A stretch of 64,000 bases of DNA, from contig NW_020194512.1 in the NCBI RefSeq assembly GCF_002865645.1, positions 2,397,183-2,461,182 of the forward strand, given 5' to 3'. The translations under genes were made by a program, and so were the position numbers. The notes beneath the pieces are model-generated. The model made no database searches, had not been told where the DNA came from, and saw only the letters and a list, made by a program, of their open reading frames with translations. Shown here piece after piece: positions 44,939 to 57,300 of this stretch; the first letter of the stretch is position 1, and the number at the start of each line of letters is the position of its first letter. Source of the stretch: Hyaloscypha bicolor E. Taxonomy: Eukaryota > Ascomycota > Leotiomycetes > Helotiales > Hyaloscyphaceae.

Positions 44939-46875
44939 ATGTTGCTCATAAACACCACAACATTGCTGTTAGAGCCGTTCTACGGCGATGAAATCCCTCC
45001 CTACGCCATTCTTTCGCATACCTGGGCAGATGGCGAGGTGTCCTTTCCGGAATTCATGCAACTGAGTGAAACCAAGAACGACAGGATCACGAGCAAGGCC
45101 GGGTACCTCAAGATCTCCGCAACATGCGAGAGGGCGCGGAATGATGGACATCGTTATGCCTGGATTGACACCTGTTGCATTGACAAGACGAGCAGTGCAG
45201 AGCTCACCGAGGCTATCAATTCCATGTTCGGCTGGTATCTGCAGTCAGAGATTTGCTATGTATATCTGAACGATTTCATGCTCGACACGGCAGATGTTCC
45301 TTCCCGAGAACAATTTGACGCCGAGTTTCGGAAGTGTCGCTGGTTCACTCGTGGGTGGTGCCTGCAGGAACTGCTTGCGCCGGGAAAGCTACGCTTCTTC
45401 AACCAGAAATGGCAGGAGATTGGCACGAAAAGTAAACTGAGTCAACTGATCTCAGATATTACCGGCATTCCCGAAATGGTGCTCTGGGTGCCTTCGAGGA
45501 AAGATATCCAGGAGTTTCCGATCGCTGCACGGATTTCCTGGATCGCCAAGCGCCACACCACCAGAATCGAGGATATGTCATATAGTCTTCTGGGTATCCT
45601 CAACGTCAATATGCCAATGCTTTATGGAGAAGGCCAGAAGGCCTTCCTTCGACTCCAAGAAGAAATTATTAAGAAGTATAATGATCTCTCTATCTTTGCC
45701 TGGAACGGAAAAGCATCAGTATCAGGATTCATGCCTGTATTAGCGCCCATGCCTTCATGCTTCGAGATCAACCCTTCAGATAAACATAGCAGTCTTCGTA
45801 GGTATAGTGGCAGCCAGCTTGGTGACAGGCTGAGCACGCAATTTTCTCTTACGAATCAAGGTGTGTAGGTAGTGGGGGAGAAATCTCTTTTCCTATTTTG
45901 GACTGTTTCATGATTTTCTCCCAAGACTATGCTATCCCCCGAAACTTTCTCTTGATCGAGCAATTACTAACTCCCAGTTACCTAGGTGTCTTCTTTCCGA
46001 GTGCAAAACTCCACTACCAGACTGCGTTACCGGATTACCGTCACCATTACCTCTTGCCTCTGAACTATTCAGATCCTTCCTTCCGAGGTAAGGGCAAACA
46101 GAGGTATATTCTTCTCCAAAAAGTCGGCCCTGGGCTGTTTATTCGCCTTCATGATCCCTTGGACCGGATGAAGGCGTTCCAAAAAAGCCAATGCACCGGT
46201 GTATTCTTCGAAGCGGTATGCATTTTGAATAGCCTTCCTGAACCGATAACCCGACAGCTTATTCTGTGGGAGCGCTATGCTGTTCGCTTGCGCTGGAAGC
46301 CCTGGGCAAAGCCTGGACGCAGATATATGCATATTCGAACGGCACAGCCCAGGGAAAGCTGGGACATTGCCGCAAATCAGTTTCTGCTGGAGATGGCATA
46401 TGAGCGTTACATGCATATCGAATTTGTTCCCGGGAACTATGACAGTAACCCGAGCTTCAAGTACTTTGTCTTGGTAATTCAAGTAGGTGTTCACAGCCAA
46501 CGAGACCCTGCAATAGTGTCAGTACGGATTATGAGTGCCGATATTTGGGAGGGGATAACAATTACGAGTTCGAGTTCGGGTTTTCGAAGAAGAGAATCTT
46601 TGGTACTTGAGTCGCTTCCCCTTATAAAGGGCACGGGAGACGCTGACAGTATCTCACTTGCGGGATATGATATATCGATGTCGGTGCAACTCGTGACTGA
46701 GCCGAACGAGCAGCCATACCATCTCGTATATCTTGACTGGGAGGCAACAACAGCACTGCCGGTCACCATGGGTAACGAAGACGCTGACATGTGGGTGGGA
46801 AGAAGGGCACTAACAGGCTCTGAAGACAGCAAGGATCTTTTCACAAAAAGTAGCAACCCACAGAATGGATACTAA
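44939..46875 (+). CDS. HET-domain protein
   Basis: Predicted 603 aa from two exons, 44939-45860 and 45986-46875, with a 125-nt intron (GTGTGT donor, TACTAAC branch site, CCTAG acceptor) that joins TNQG to VFFPSAKLHYQ. The HET domain occupies about residues 25-150: YAILSHTWADGEVSF, then YAWIDTCCIDKTSSAELTEA, YVYLNDFM and the diagnostic FTRGWCLQELLAPGKLRFF. The segment ARISWIAKRHTTRIEDMSYS leads to GILNVNMPMLYGEGQKAFLRLQ, standard in this family. The C-terminal half is a beta-rich region of unknown function, typical of HET genes. Such proteins act in non-self recognition and vegetative incompatibility (family knowledge); the partner or allele system cannot be told here. It lies between the repeat cluster and the RIP island, a usual place for accessory genes. 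Confidence 0.92.
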
Positions 46876-48040
46876 GGGGCAAGTTAAAATGACAGCAGAT
46901 GTCTCAAGTCTCGAGATAGGGTATCTAACGATTTGACCGTTCTGACCACAATCTGAACGTATGATTCCAAGGTTATGTGATCGGATGCTGCGACTGACCG
47001 AGCACTCAGAAGTTTTTCAAATGTCTGCAGGCTTTTTTGAGACCTCTGGATACTCATTCATAAACTGGCAGAGCGTTTCGGGCTCAGATTGATAATACGA
47101 GCCATGGTGGACAAAACTGACACTAATTTGTAATATCCCAAGTTCAAGCGCGGGCATGTCAAATTTCACCCCCTCCTGCTGTTGCCGTCGGCATCACACA
47201 TTCAAATTAACGCTTCCTTCGTATACCCCTAGATGATTGAGACACCGAAAATCAGTGTCCCTCCTTTTTGGTCAACTACGAGGACGGTTTGGTTGAAATC
47301 AGAAGATAGCTCGTTAAAGAGTGGAAGGGCGATTTTCTCTAACAGCTCGACCTATTAGGACTGAGCGAATTTCTTGATCCGCGTGTATTTCAATGATTTG
47401 GAGTTGGAGACGTCTTTGACGACCATCAGCACTTGCCCACGGACAACTCGACTTCATCATGGTCCATGAACCTGCAAGCAATGAAGCGATTGAGAATATG
47501 AACATCACTGCGGAATGGAATGAGACAAGGAAAGAGATTACAAAGCTGGATGGTCCTGAGGTGTTGGGTCAGGGGTATGAGTGGGGAGATGGACATGCGA
47601 TGGATGAGTATGATGCTGGGTTTTATGGATATTTGTACTGAGCGTACCGCCATCCCCCGCCCTACTTTCTCCTCCTTCTCGTCTACTTCCGGCTTGGGAT
47701 ATGTGGCGTGCTAAAAGTGTTCATAGCTCGTAAGTCTTCGCAGACGACAAGTTCCACTCGGAGTTTGCAAAATACCCCAGGAATAGAGGGGAGAGGAGAA
47801 GAGACAGACATGCAGTACTTCACAAAGGGGGTGCGCAGGATGAGATGGTCACTTTGACCCAGTTTTTGGGAAGACAGCCGAGGATGGAGGGATTTTATTG
47901 GTCGTTTCGTTTGGTGTAGGTGAGGGGTGTATTTGTTTGTCTTGAGGAGAGATGTGGCACGGTTACCGAAGCCGATAGCGATCCTCTTGCCAAACCCCCG
48001 AAAAAAAACATTGCAAATGACATTTGTACACATTGCACTT
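46876..48040. other. HET 3' flank up to the AT-rich boundary
   Basis: A 60-codon frame at 47459-47641 and others are open, but without domain, splice partners or recognisable composition. GC content is normal until about 48,040, where it drops abruptly. Confidence 0.4.
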
Positions 48041-50230
48041 GACTTTTTTCTTACTTTTTACTTCTTATATAATAAATTACTTATAAGATAAGATATTTAT
48101 AAGCTTACAAATAGCTTATATACTTTCCTAATTATTCTCTTTAATTTAGATTAATTAGAATTCTTCTAATTAGAATTTTTTTATTTGTAAAATTTTGAAG
48201 TTCTTTCTTTAATATTATTTTTATAATAGCTAGTATAACGGCTAATATAATAGTATAATCTGCCGGACATAGAAATTCAGAAATAGATCTAAAATGGAAC
48301 TAAGTTAGAAGATTTAGGTAAAGTAATACTAAAAAGTCAAGGCATTTCTTTCTATTTTACTTTCTAGCTTAGTATTTTTAATATATAAGATTTATTAAAC
48401 TTTAAGCCTTTAATTATTATATTAATTCCGCTATTATATAATATTAAGCTTATTTAACTTAGCTTATAAAAGTAATATAATATTACTTATAAAGAACTTG
48501 TATTTATTTTTAGAAAGCAAAGATAAAATATTAGTTTTAATTATAATAATTGTTTTAAATTATAAATAATTAGAGAGTTTAGCTAGAAATATAATACTTT
48601 TTATAATCTAGTTAATTTCGAAGTCTGGCTTTTAATTAAAGCAAATAATATTTCCTTTCTAGTAATTAGTTCTTTACTAATTTAAAAAAGAAAAACTTTG
48701 TTTTTTATAATTTAATTAATCTTGAAACTCAGCTTTTAACTAAAATAAATAAATATTAGTTTATTAATAATATATAATATTATTATATAATTATAAAATA
48801 CTATTTATACTTATTTAATAAAGTAATTAATATTTAAAAATAAAGAATATAATATTATAATATTAATATATTTTCTCTAAATTTACTAAGTTTTATTAAA
48901 ATTAGTTTATTAATTAAGTTACTTATTATTTATATTTTATTATTTATATTTTATTATTTATATTTTATTATTTATATTTTATTATTTATATTTTATTATT
49001 TATATTTTATTATTTATTTATATTTTATTATTTATATTTTATTATTTATATTTTATTATTTATATTTTATTATTTATATTTTATTATTTATATTTTATTA
49101 TTTATATTTTATTACTTTCGAGTTATATAACTATATATATAACTTCTAATAATTATAGCTATAATAATATTAAAACCTTTTTAAAACGCGAAAAACAGAA
49201 TTTCTTTTTAATTATATACTAGTTTTTTAACTCGGCTTAATACTAGACTTTTTAAATACTTTATATATTTATATATATTTTCTTATTTTATATTTATATT
49301 AATTAGATATTTAAAAGTATTTAATAACTTTAATTATATTATAAAATTAATAAAATTTAAATCTTTTTTAATTTATTTAATTTTAATTTATTATTATTTA
49401 TATATTTAATGAAAATATATTATATTAATTATTATATGTTTTTCTCGAATAATATTTAATTTAATGAGATATTTATATAATAACTTATAATAAATCTATT
49501 TCTAGTACTTTATTAATTATAAATTTAATTAAAGCGCCTATATTAAAGCTATAAGCTATATTATATAGTTTTAAAGCTAGAATAGTTCTAATAACTCTCT
49601 TATATTTAGTAAATAACTAGTAAATAATATTAATATATTTCGTTTTATTTATTAAAACTAAAATATATTTAATTTAAAAAGAAAAATTTCTATTATTTAT
49701 AAATAAAGCATTTATAAAAATAATTAAATATAAAGATTTTTTCTTTAGCTTTATAAATTATAATTCTTTAATAATATTTTTGATTTATTATTAAATATAT
49801 TTATATTAGTTTTTAATAATTTAATAATTTAGTAATTTAAGTAATAATTAATAAATTATATAAATCTTTTAATTAATAAATTAATATAATATATATTTCT
49901 TTAATATATTAAATAATATATTAGTTTTTAATAAAGAGATTTCAATATATAATACTATTAAATTTTTTTTTAATTTAATATAATCTAATAAGGAAATAAT
50001 ATTATAAAAGTAAAAGCAAGAAAAATAATTTAATTATATTAATTAAAGAAAGAATAAGAGAAAAAGAGATCTCAGACTTTTATAAAGCTATAATATTACT
50101 AGTTTATATAATAGTATTATATTTATATATAATATTATATAATCTGTTTTCTTAATACTTCTTCTTAAAATATATTCTCTCGAATATATTAGTTTTATAC
50201 TTCTGCCTTTCTAGCTTTTCTATTTCTGGT
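48041..50230. other. AT-saturated RIP-type DNA, left part
   Basis: Almost no CA or TG dinucleotides and very low GC; no reading frame of note. Probably LTR and flanking remnants of the minus-strand Copia element and other repeats, but I could not identify LTR ends. It contains a 14-bp tandem repeat. Confidence 0.6.
48925..49112. repeat. 14-bp AT tandem repeat
   Basis: About 13 tandem copies of TATTATTTATATTT, nearly identical, with one irregular unit near 49,010. Much more regular than the surrounding mutated DNA, so it probably expanded after the mutation process. Confidence 0.9.
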
Positions 50231-51700
50231 TATTTTTAGTATTTCCTTAAACCTCTTAAAAGCTATTATAAATAATAGTTTTATTATCTTATTAGTTACT
50301 ATTTTAGCTATAGAAATATAGGTTATTTAGGCTTTTTATATCTTTATTAGGTCTCTAATAAAGTAGTAAATAATTATAAAAATAAAAGTTTTTAGCTAGA
50401 ATAATTGCTTTTTAATTATCTTTTAATATATAAATCTTAGTTCTGTTTTTTCTAATATATTATAATTAGCCTAAATCCCTAAAAATCTATATAATTTATT
50501 ACTTTTATTTTATATATATAGCAAGTATTATATATTTTAATTTATAGCTTAAAATAATTACTAATTACTATTTCTTACTTAATTATAAAATTAGCCTTTT
50601 ATAAAATATTATAAAATATTCTTTAATACTCTTTTAATTGGATTTATTATTAGCCTAATTAGTATTCGAATAAAAAGTAAAATATTTAAGGTTTTTTTTA
50701 GAATTATAATAAATCTTTTAATTTAGTATAAATTAAAAATATTTTATTAAGTTTTTAAATATATATTTATAATACTTAACTAGATTACTTATAAATTATA
50801 TTAATTTACTAAATATAAATATAATATTCGAATAAGTTAGTATTATTATAAATATAAGATATCTAATATTTTATTAATATTCTATAATATTAATTCTTTT
50901 ATTTTCTAGAATAATTATTTATAATAACTTATAATTAGATATTAGAATAGATTTCTTCTTATAAAACTCTTATATAATTCTAAAATAATTAAGAACTATT
51001 ATTAAATATTATTTTTAGTTAAGATAAATAATATAATTCTTTTTATTTCTAATAATTTTATAATTAAGAATCTTAAAGATCTTTTTTAGAAGCTTGGTCT
51101 TAAATTTATTAAATAATTAAATAAAGAACTAGTTTATATTTAATTTATTATTTATAATAGTAATAATATTATTAATATCTTAATTTATATATATATATAA
51201 ATATAAGTTAGCTAAACTTTATATAAAACCCTAATTTTTTATTTCTTAATAAATTAATTAGTTCTAGTTTTAAATAACTTGCTTTAATTTATATAAGCTT
51301 TATAATATTTCAAGTATAAATTTATTCTTAATATTTATATCCTAAAAAGCTTTAAATAAATCTTTTTTTTTAAATATAATTTTATAGATATATTCTTAAT
51401 ATTAAACTAGTAATATTCTAGGTTTTCTTTAGTAATTATTACTAGAAAAAGTTAGAATATATTTATTCTTATTATTAAAGCAAATATCTAATTATAGTTT
51501 TTATTTTTAATTTATATAAATTTTTATATAACTAGTTTTATTTTATATTATTTGATTTCTTTATTAATAATAAGTTTAATATTAAAAACCTATTTATAAT
51601 TAACTAAATTGGTTTTTTTTTTATAAAAAAAAGAACTTTTTTTCAAGAATTATTTTCTAATAACTAAATTATCTTATTTATAATTATCTATTTCTAGAAT
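50230..51700 (-). pseudogene. RIP-degenerated Ty1/Copia polyprotein, RT and RNase H part
   Basis: Read on the minus strand, 51,700-51,225 follows the Copia reverse-transcriptase pattern through stops: the VFNIKLIINKEI stretch, then RLVI, FALIIRINIF and the FNIKN block, before SKLFKTRTN. Further on, 50,690-50,240 follows Copia RNase H (YSNTN, then YIRKNRTKIYILKDN and KAIILAKNFYFYNY). Stops fall where Gln, Arg or Trp codons are expected, as C-to-T and G-to-A changes predict. I found no intact frame and did not find integrase upstream. Transposition-incompetent remnant; limits are approximate and LTRs were not located. Confidence 0.75.
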
Positions 51701-52204
51701 TTATTATATATGAAATTATTTACTACTTTTTTATAAAATATTAATATTAGAACTCTAGCTTTTACTTTTATTATAAGTATATAATTAAGAATCTCTTTTA
51801 TTACTAGCTAGTTATTTAATAATATCTAGTTTTTATTTTAAAAATAAATAATTATAGCTCGAATAATCTTTATTAAATACTTATTTTTCTTAATATTTTC
51901 TTTTCTTTTTTATTTAAGATATTTAGAAAAGTATTAATAAGTTATATTTATATTTAATATAATACTTATATCTAGTTAATTAATTAATATATTTTCTAGA
52001 ATATATGAAATAGAATTATTAGATTTAGTATTTATAACTAATAATTATATAATTGCCTTTTTATATATAAAGATTTAAAATATTAGTACTATTAAGATTT
52101 AATTTATATTATTAAAAATAGAAAATAGAATTAAATTATTTTATAATTTAATAATTAGTATTATACTTTACTACTTTACTAGTAAATTTAGTATTATATA
52201 ATTA

Positions 52205-52345
52205 TAATAATATATGCGGCTGAACTAGTATTTAAAATACCAAACTCTTATATTTAAGAGCTTCTCTCCTTAATTTAGAATCCTCGGAATTAAGCTATTT
52301 TGCCTTGCTTTCTAAGCCGAGAGACCCGGTCTCGTAATAATTAGC
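52205..52345. other. Island of near-normal composition inside AT-rich DNA
   Basis: About 140 bp with visibly higher GC (CGGCTGAACTAG near the left, CCGAGAGACCCGGTCTCG near the right) surrounded by DNA with almost no G or C. It has few CA/TG sites. It could be an LTR fragment that lacked RIP targets or a younger insertion. A short palindrome, GAGACCCGGTCTC, lies near its right end. Confidence 0.6.
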
Positions 52346-54349
52346 TATTTATAAGAATTAGAGTTTTACTTATTATTATTCTATTTTTTATAAGTAATTA
52401 ATTTAGTATTATTATTTTTTATATTTGTTTTATAAAGCTTGAAATATTTATTAGATCTTAATATAATAAAATAACTATTTATATAATTAAATTTAGCTTT
52501 TTTATAAGTATTTTTATTAAAGAAATATCTTTCTTTAATTATCTAATTACTAGTTAATTTATTACTATATTTGGTATATTATATAAGCTATTTGAATCTT
52601 ATAATTATAAGTTAATTATATTTCTTTTAATAAGTTTATTAACTTATTTATATTTTAGAAAATATATTTAAAAGTATTTTATAATTTCTTTCTTATATCT
52701 TATAAATATATTTATTTGCTTAGAATTAATAACCTTATTTTTATATTTATACTTATTTATAAGCTTCTTATTTTTATAAAAAAAAGTACTTATATTTCTA
52801 TATTTAAATATAATTAATTCTTGGCTTTTTATTAGAAAATATTTACTCGAAATAAATTCTTTTATTATTTAACTTTAGCTTATTATATATAATATATAAT
52901 ATAGCAAGCTATACTTTATTAAAATCGCTTTATTTTAATAGTTTTAATATTTTAGTTATATAGTAAAAGCTAGAGCCTTTTATATATTACTTGTAAGAAT
53001 TATATAAAAAAGCTAGTTTTTCTATAATTCTAGATAATAATTTCTTTTCTATAATTAATTAATTAAGCTTTTATATACTATATACTATTTATACTTTACT
53101 ATTTATACTTTTAATTTTATTATTTTATTATTAAATTACGTTTTATATTCTAGTATACTTTATATAGGTTTTTATTTTATTATAGTTTCTCTTTTATATA
53201 TTTTATAATAAGTAATATAAAGAGTTTAAAACTTTATAATTAAGGTAATACTTTTATAAAGTTCTAAGAAGTTTCTATAAAGCGGATTATTAGCTTAGTA
53301 AATTTAGAGAGAAAAGGGCTATTAAAATATCTTAAGCCTAAGACTAAAATATTAAGAATATATAAGTATTAATTTTAATATCTTATATTAATTTCTAATA
53401 TATTTAATAACTTGAATATAAGTTAGTAGTAAGATATAATTATTAATATAATATATAGAATTAGTAAAAATAGAGGCTAATTATAAAAGAAAAAGAAGTA
53501 AAGAAATAAAATAAGAAATATTATATTAAGATAATATAAATTAGATTTTAGTTAGAAATAGACTTTAGTATATAGAAATAAAATTATATTATTAATTTAT
53601 ATATTATTTTTAGTTATAGTAAAAATCGGAATAAAAATAGCTTTAGTTTTAGTAAAAAAGCTTATTTTTAAATCCGGAGAAAATACCTAAAAAAGAAAAT
53701 ATTTTTAATTTTAAGTAAAATAGTAAATAGAAACCGGAAATAAAAACTAAAAAGAAATTAGAAATAAGAAATTATATAAATAATCTAAAGAAGCTTTTAG
53801 GGAAAAAAAGATATTAAGTAAAAATAAAAAATAAAATTTAGAAAAATTAGAGAAATTAGTAAAATTATATTTATTATTTTTATTATTTTTAATAGTATTA
53901 CTAAGTATATTTAGTTTAGTAAAATTAAGAAAAGATACTATAAGTATTAAGCTAATAAAATAAAAAATAAAGTATAAGTAATAGAAATAAAATTAGAAAA
54001 GCTATTATTTTATTATTATTAATATTAAAACTCGAATCTAAATTATATTTATTATTATTAACTAACTTTTCCTAAATCCCGGGTTTTAAATTAAAAAATA
54101 TATTTAAACGAGAAATTAGTTCTTTAGAAATTTTATTAATAGAAATTTCAGATATAGAAACTTTATAATTAGTTATAAAAGAAATTATTAAGATTAATAT
54201 AACTAAAAATAAATATATATTAATACCGGATTTAAATCTACTATTTATAGAAGCTTCTAGAATATTATAATTTTAAGAAATATCTTTATATTCTTGAAAT
54301 AATATATAAATATATATAAGAACTATTATATTTCTAATAATATTAAAAG
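52346..54349. other. AT-saturated DNA across the strand-composition switch
   Basis: No gene. Around 53,240-53,300 the plus strand changes from T-rich to A-rich, consistent with the meeting point of a minus-strand element on the left and plus-strand elements on the right. The left part may hold the upstream half of the minus-strand Copia, but I could not read integrase motifs in it. Confidence 0.5.
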
Positions 54350-57300
54350 AAAAAGAATTATCTGTTATATTTCTTTTATTTATAAGAATTAAATTAAGGC
54401 TATACTAGAATATTATATTAATAATTCAGGAAATTAGTAAGAAATTAAGTTTTTTAAGGCCTTATTAAAGAAATTCCGAGAGTATAATTAAGAAATATTT
54501 AAAATTAGTTATAATTTTCTTAATTAGATTATTATATAAGCCCAGAATAAAAGAATCTCTTTTAAGTCTTATATTAATATATTTAATAAAGTATTAAAAA
54601 AATTACTAAAAAATAAATAAATAAATGAAATTATTTAATACCGAGAATTTATAAGAGAATTATTTATTTTAATAAGAAATTATATTTTTAAAAACATAAA
54701 TTTCGAGCCTATAAATATTTCTATTTATAAATATAATAAGATATATAAGAAAATAGTAATATCTTATTAGTATAAAGAAAAGAAATACTATTTTAATATT
54801 ACTAATAATTTAGATATATTTAAATTTAGATAAAAAATATTTAGATATAATAGTTTATAATATAGTTTCTAAATCGGAAAATAATTATTTTTTATTAATT
54901 TCTTTTATTATATTTCCTAAAACTATTATAAATATAAATAAAAAAAGAATTTAGCCTATAGCTAATTATATAAAACTTACTAAAAGTAATAAACTTAAGA
55001 AAAATAATATTAACTAGCTAATAAGAAATCTAGAAAATCTATTTATTACTATTATAACTTAAGAAAATCTATAAAAATAATTTAATATAATTACTATTAT
55101 AATTCGAGAAGATATTTATAGCCTATTTATATAATTTAGCTAATTATAATAGAAATAATAGTATTAATAGCCTAGTAAATATAATTCGGGTTTTCAGAAA
55201 AAATATATTAGAAGTTATAATAATAGTTATAGAAAATACTATAATAGCTATAATAATTAAGCTAAAATAAATAAAGAATCTAGATAATTATATTCTAGAG
55301 AAAATTAGTTTTAAATATAATTAGAAAATACTATTCAAATTAATATAACCTATAATATAGCTCTAAAACTAAGAAAATAAATTTATTATAAGTATTATAA
55401 TAGAAATAAAAATAATATTATTAATTTAGAATATATTTATATTTTTTAGTTCTATTATTTATTAATAAAAGAACTTATAAATTATAAATATATTTACTAA
55501 TTTAATAGAAAATAATATAAAGAGCTATTTAAGCCTAAATAAAAAAGTATTTCCTTTTTCCTTACTAGTAAATACTAGTAGTTTAATTAAATTATTTCCT
55601 AAGTTTAAAGAAAAGAATTTAATTATAACTTAAAAATATAATCTAAAAATATCTAGAAAATAATAAAAGATATCTAGTTTACTAAATAAGAAAGAAATAA
55701 GAGAACTAGCTAATCGGGATTTATATATAAAAGCAAATAAGTTATATTTAGGAAATCTAAATAGCTATTTTATTTTAAAGGAAATTATATTAGAATTACT
55801 AATATTTCAGGTTCTGGAATTAATAAATAGTATTAAGATTTGGCTATAAATAATATTTCTATTAATACTATAATAAGTTTCTTATTAATAAAAAAAATAA
55901 AAATAAAAATAGCTAAAGAAGTTTTCTAAAAATAAGCTAGAATAAAAGAAAAGCTATTCTATATAAAAGGCCAGAAAAATATTATTCTAAGAAATAATAA
56001 ATAAAGAAATAGCCTAGCTAAAAATATAAATATTAATATTTTCGGAAATAAATAAAATAAATTAAAAATCTAATATACTTTTAATTATAATAAATATAAA
56101 ACTTCTAAAATTAATAATATTCTAATAAAATTACTAAAAAAAGTAATTATTTTATTTCTAAAAATTTAGAAAGAAATAAAAATACTTATTAATATTTTAA
56201 AAATACCAAATCTAGCTATTATATTTTAAAACTAATAAATAAAAAATAATATTTCTTATTTTATTATTTTATAAATAAGAAATACTATTATATTAAATAT
56301 AATTAAATATATTAGAAAATTTATAAAACTAGTAGCTATAGCTTATATAATAAATAAAATATTTAAGAAATTAGAAATACTAGCTCAGATATCTAATACT
56401 AATAAGATTATTTAATTTAAAAGTAATAATATTAATATTTGAATATTACTAGCTTATAAATATATTATATAATTTTTATATTTTTAATTTATATTTCGAG
56501 AATCTTAAGAAAATATTAAATATAAAAAAATAATTAATATTAGAATTAAAGTTAATATTTTTTCTAAAAAGATCTTTAGAAATATTAGTAAAATAATATA
56601 TAATATTATAAATTATTAAATATAGACTATTATTAGAGCTAAATTTGAATTTATAAAAATAATAAAGCTTAGAACTAAAATTATAAATAGAATAAAATAC
56701 GAAAATATATTCTTTCTAGTTAAAGAAATTCTAAAGATTCTATTTAGTTAATTATTTTTAGTAAAAATAAAAATAAAAATTATATATAGAAGTAATAGTT
56801 TATAGAATAAAAGATTTACTAATTCTAAAGATAATTAGAATACTTATATTATTATAATTATTCTATTTTTAAAAAATATCGGGAAATAGAAAAAAATAAA
56901 ATTTAAAAGTACTAAGTTTATAGAATTAAGAAATTAAATAATATAGAATAGGAAACTAAAAATAAAGAGGAAAAATAGAATCTAATATTAGAAGAAATAA
57001 AAAGATATCGGGATTTCTTATAGATTTTTTTATTTTAGGTTCAGGAATTTAAAAAATTAATAATATTTTTAGAGAAATTAAAATAAAGAAGGCTCTAGTT
57101 AAAGTATTATTAAAAGTAGTTCCAGATTTAATAAAAAAGAAAATAAAAAGAATATTAAATAAAGATATTTCTAAAGAAAAAATAAAGTAATATTTTCTAA
57201 TAATAAAGAAATATATTTCTGAAACTATAAAATCTGGAATTTAAAACTAGAAAGAATTCTGAAATATATAAAAGCTTAAAAAAAGTACTTTAGGATACTA

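Noticed and set aside
47459..47641. 60-codon frame (+) after the HET gene
   Set aside because: Short, no domain, no splice-consistent extension; it could be a decayed gene tail but that cannot be supported.
48925..49112. CRISPR-like regular repeat
   Set aside because: Direct tandem units with no spacers in eukaryotic AT-rich DNA; it is a minisatellite.
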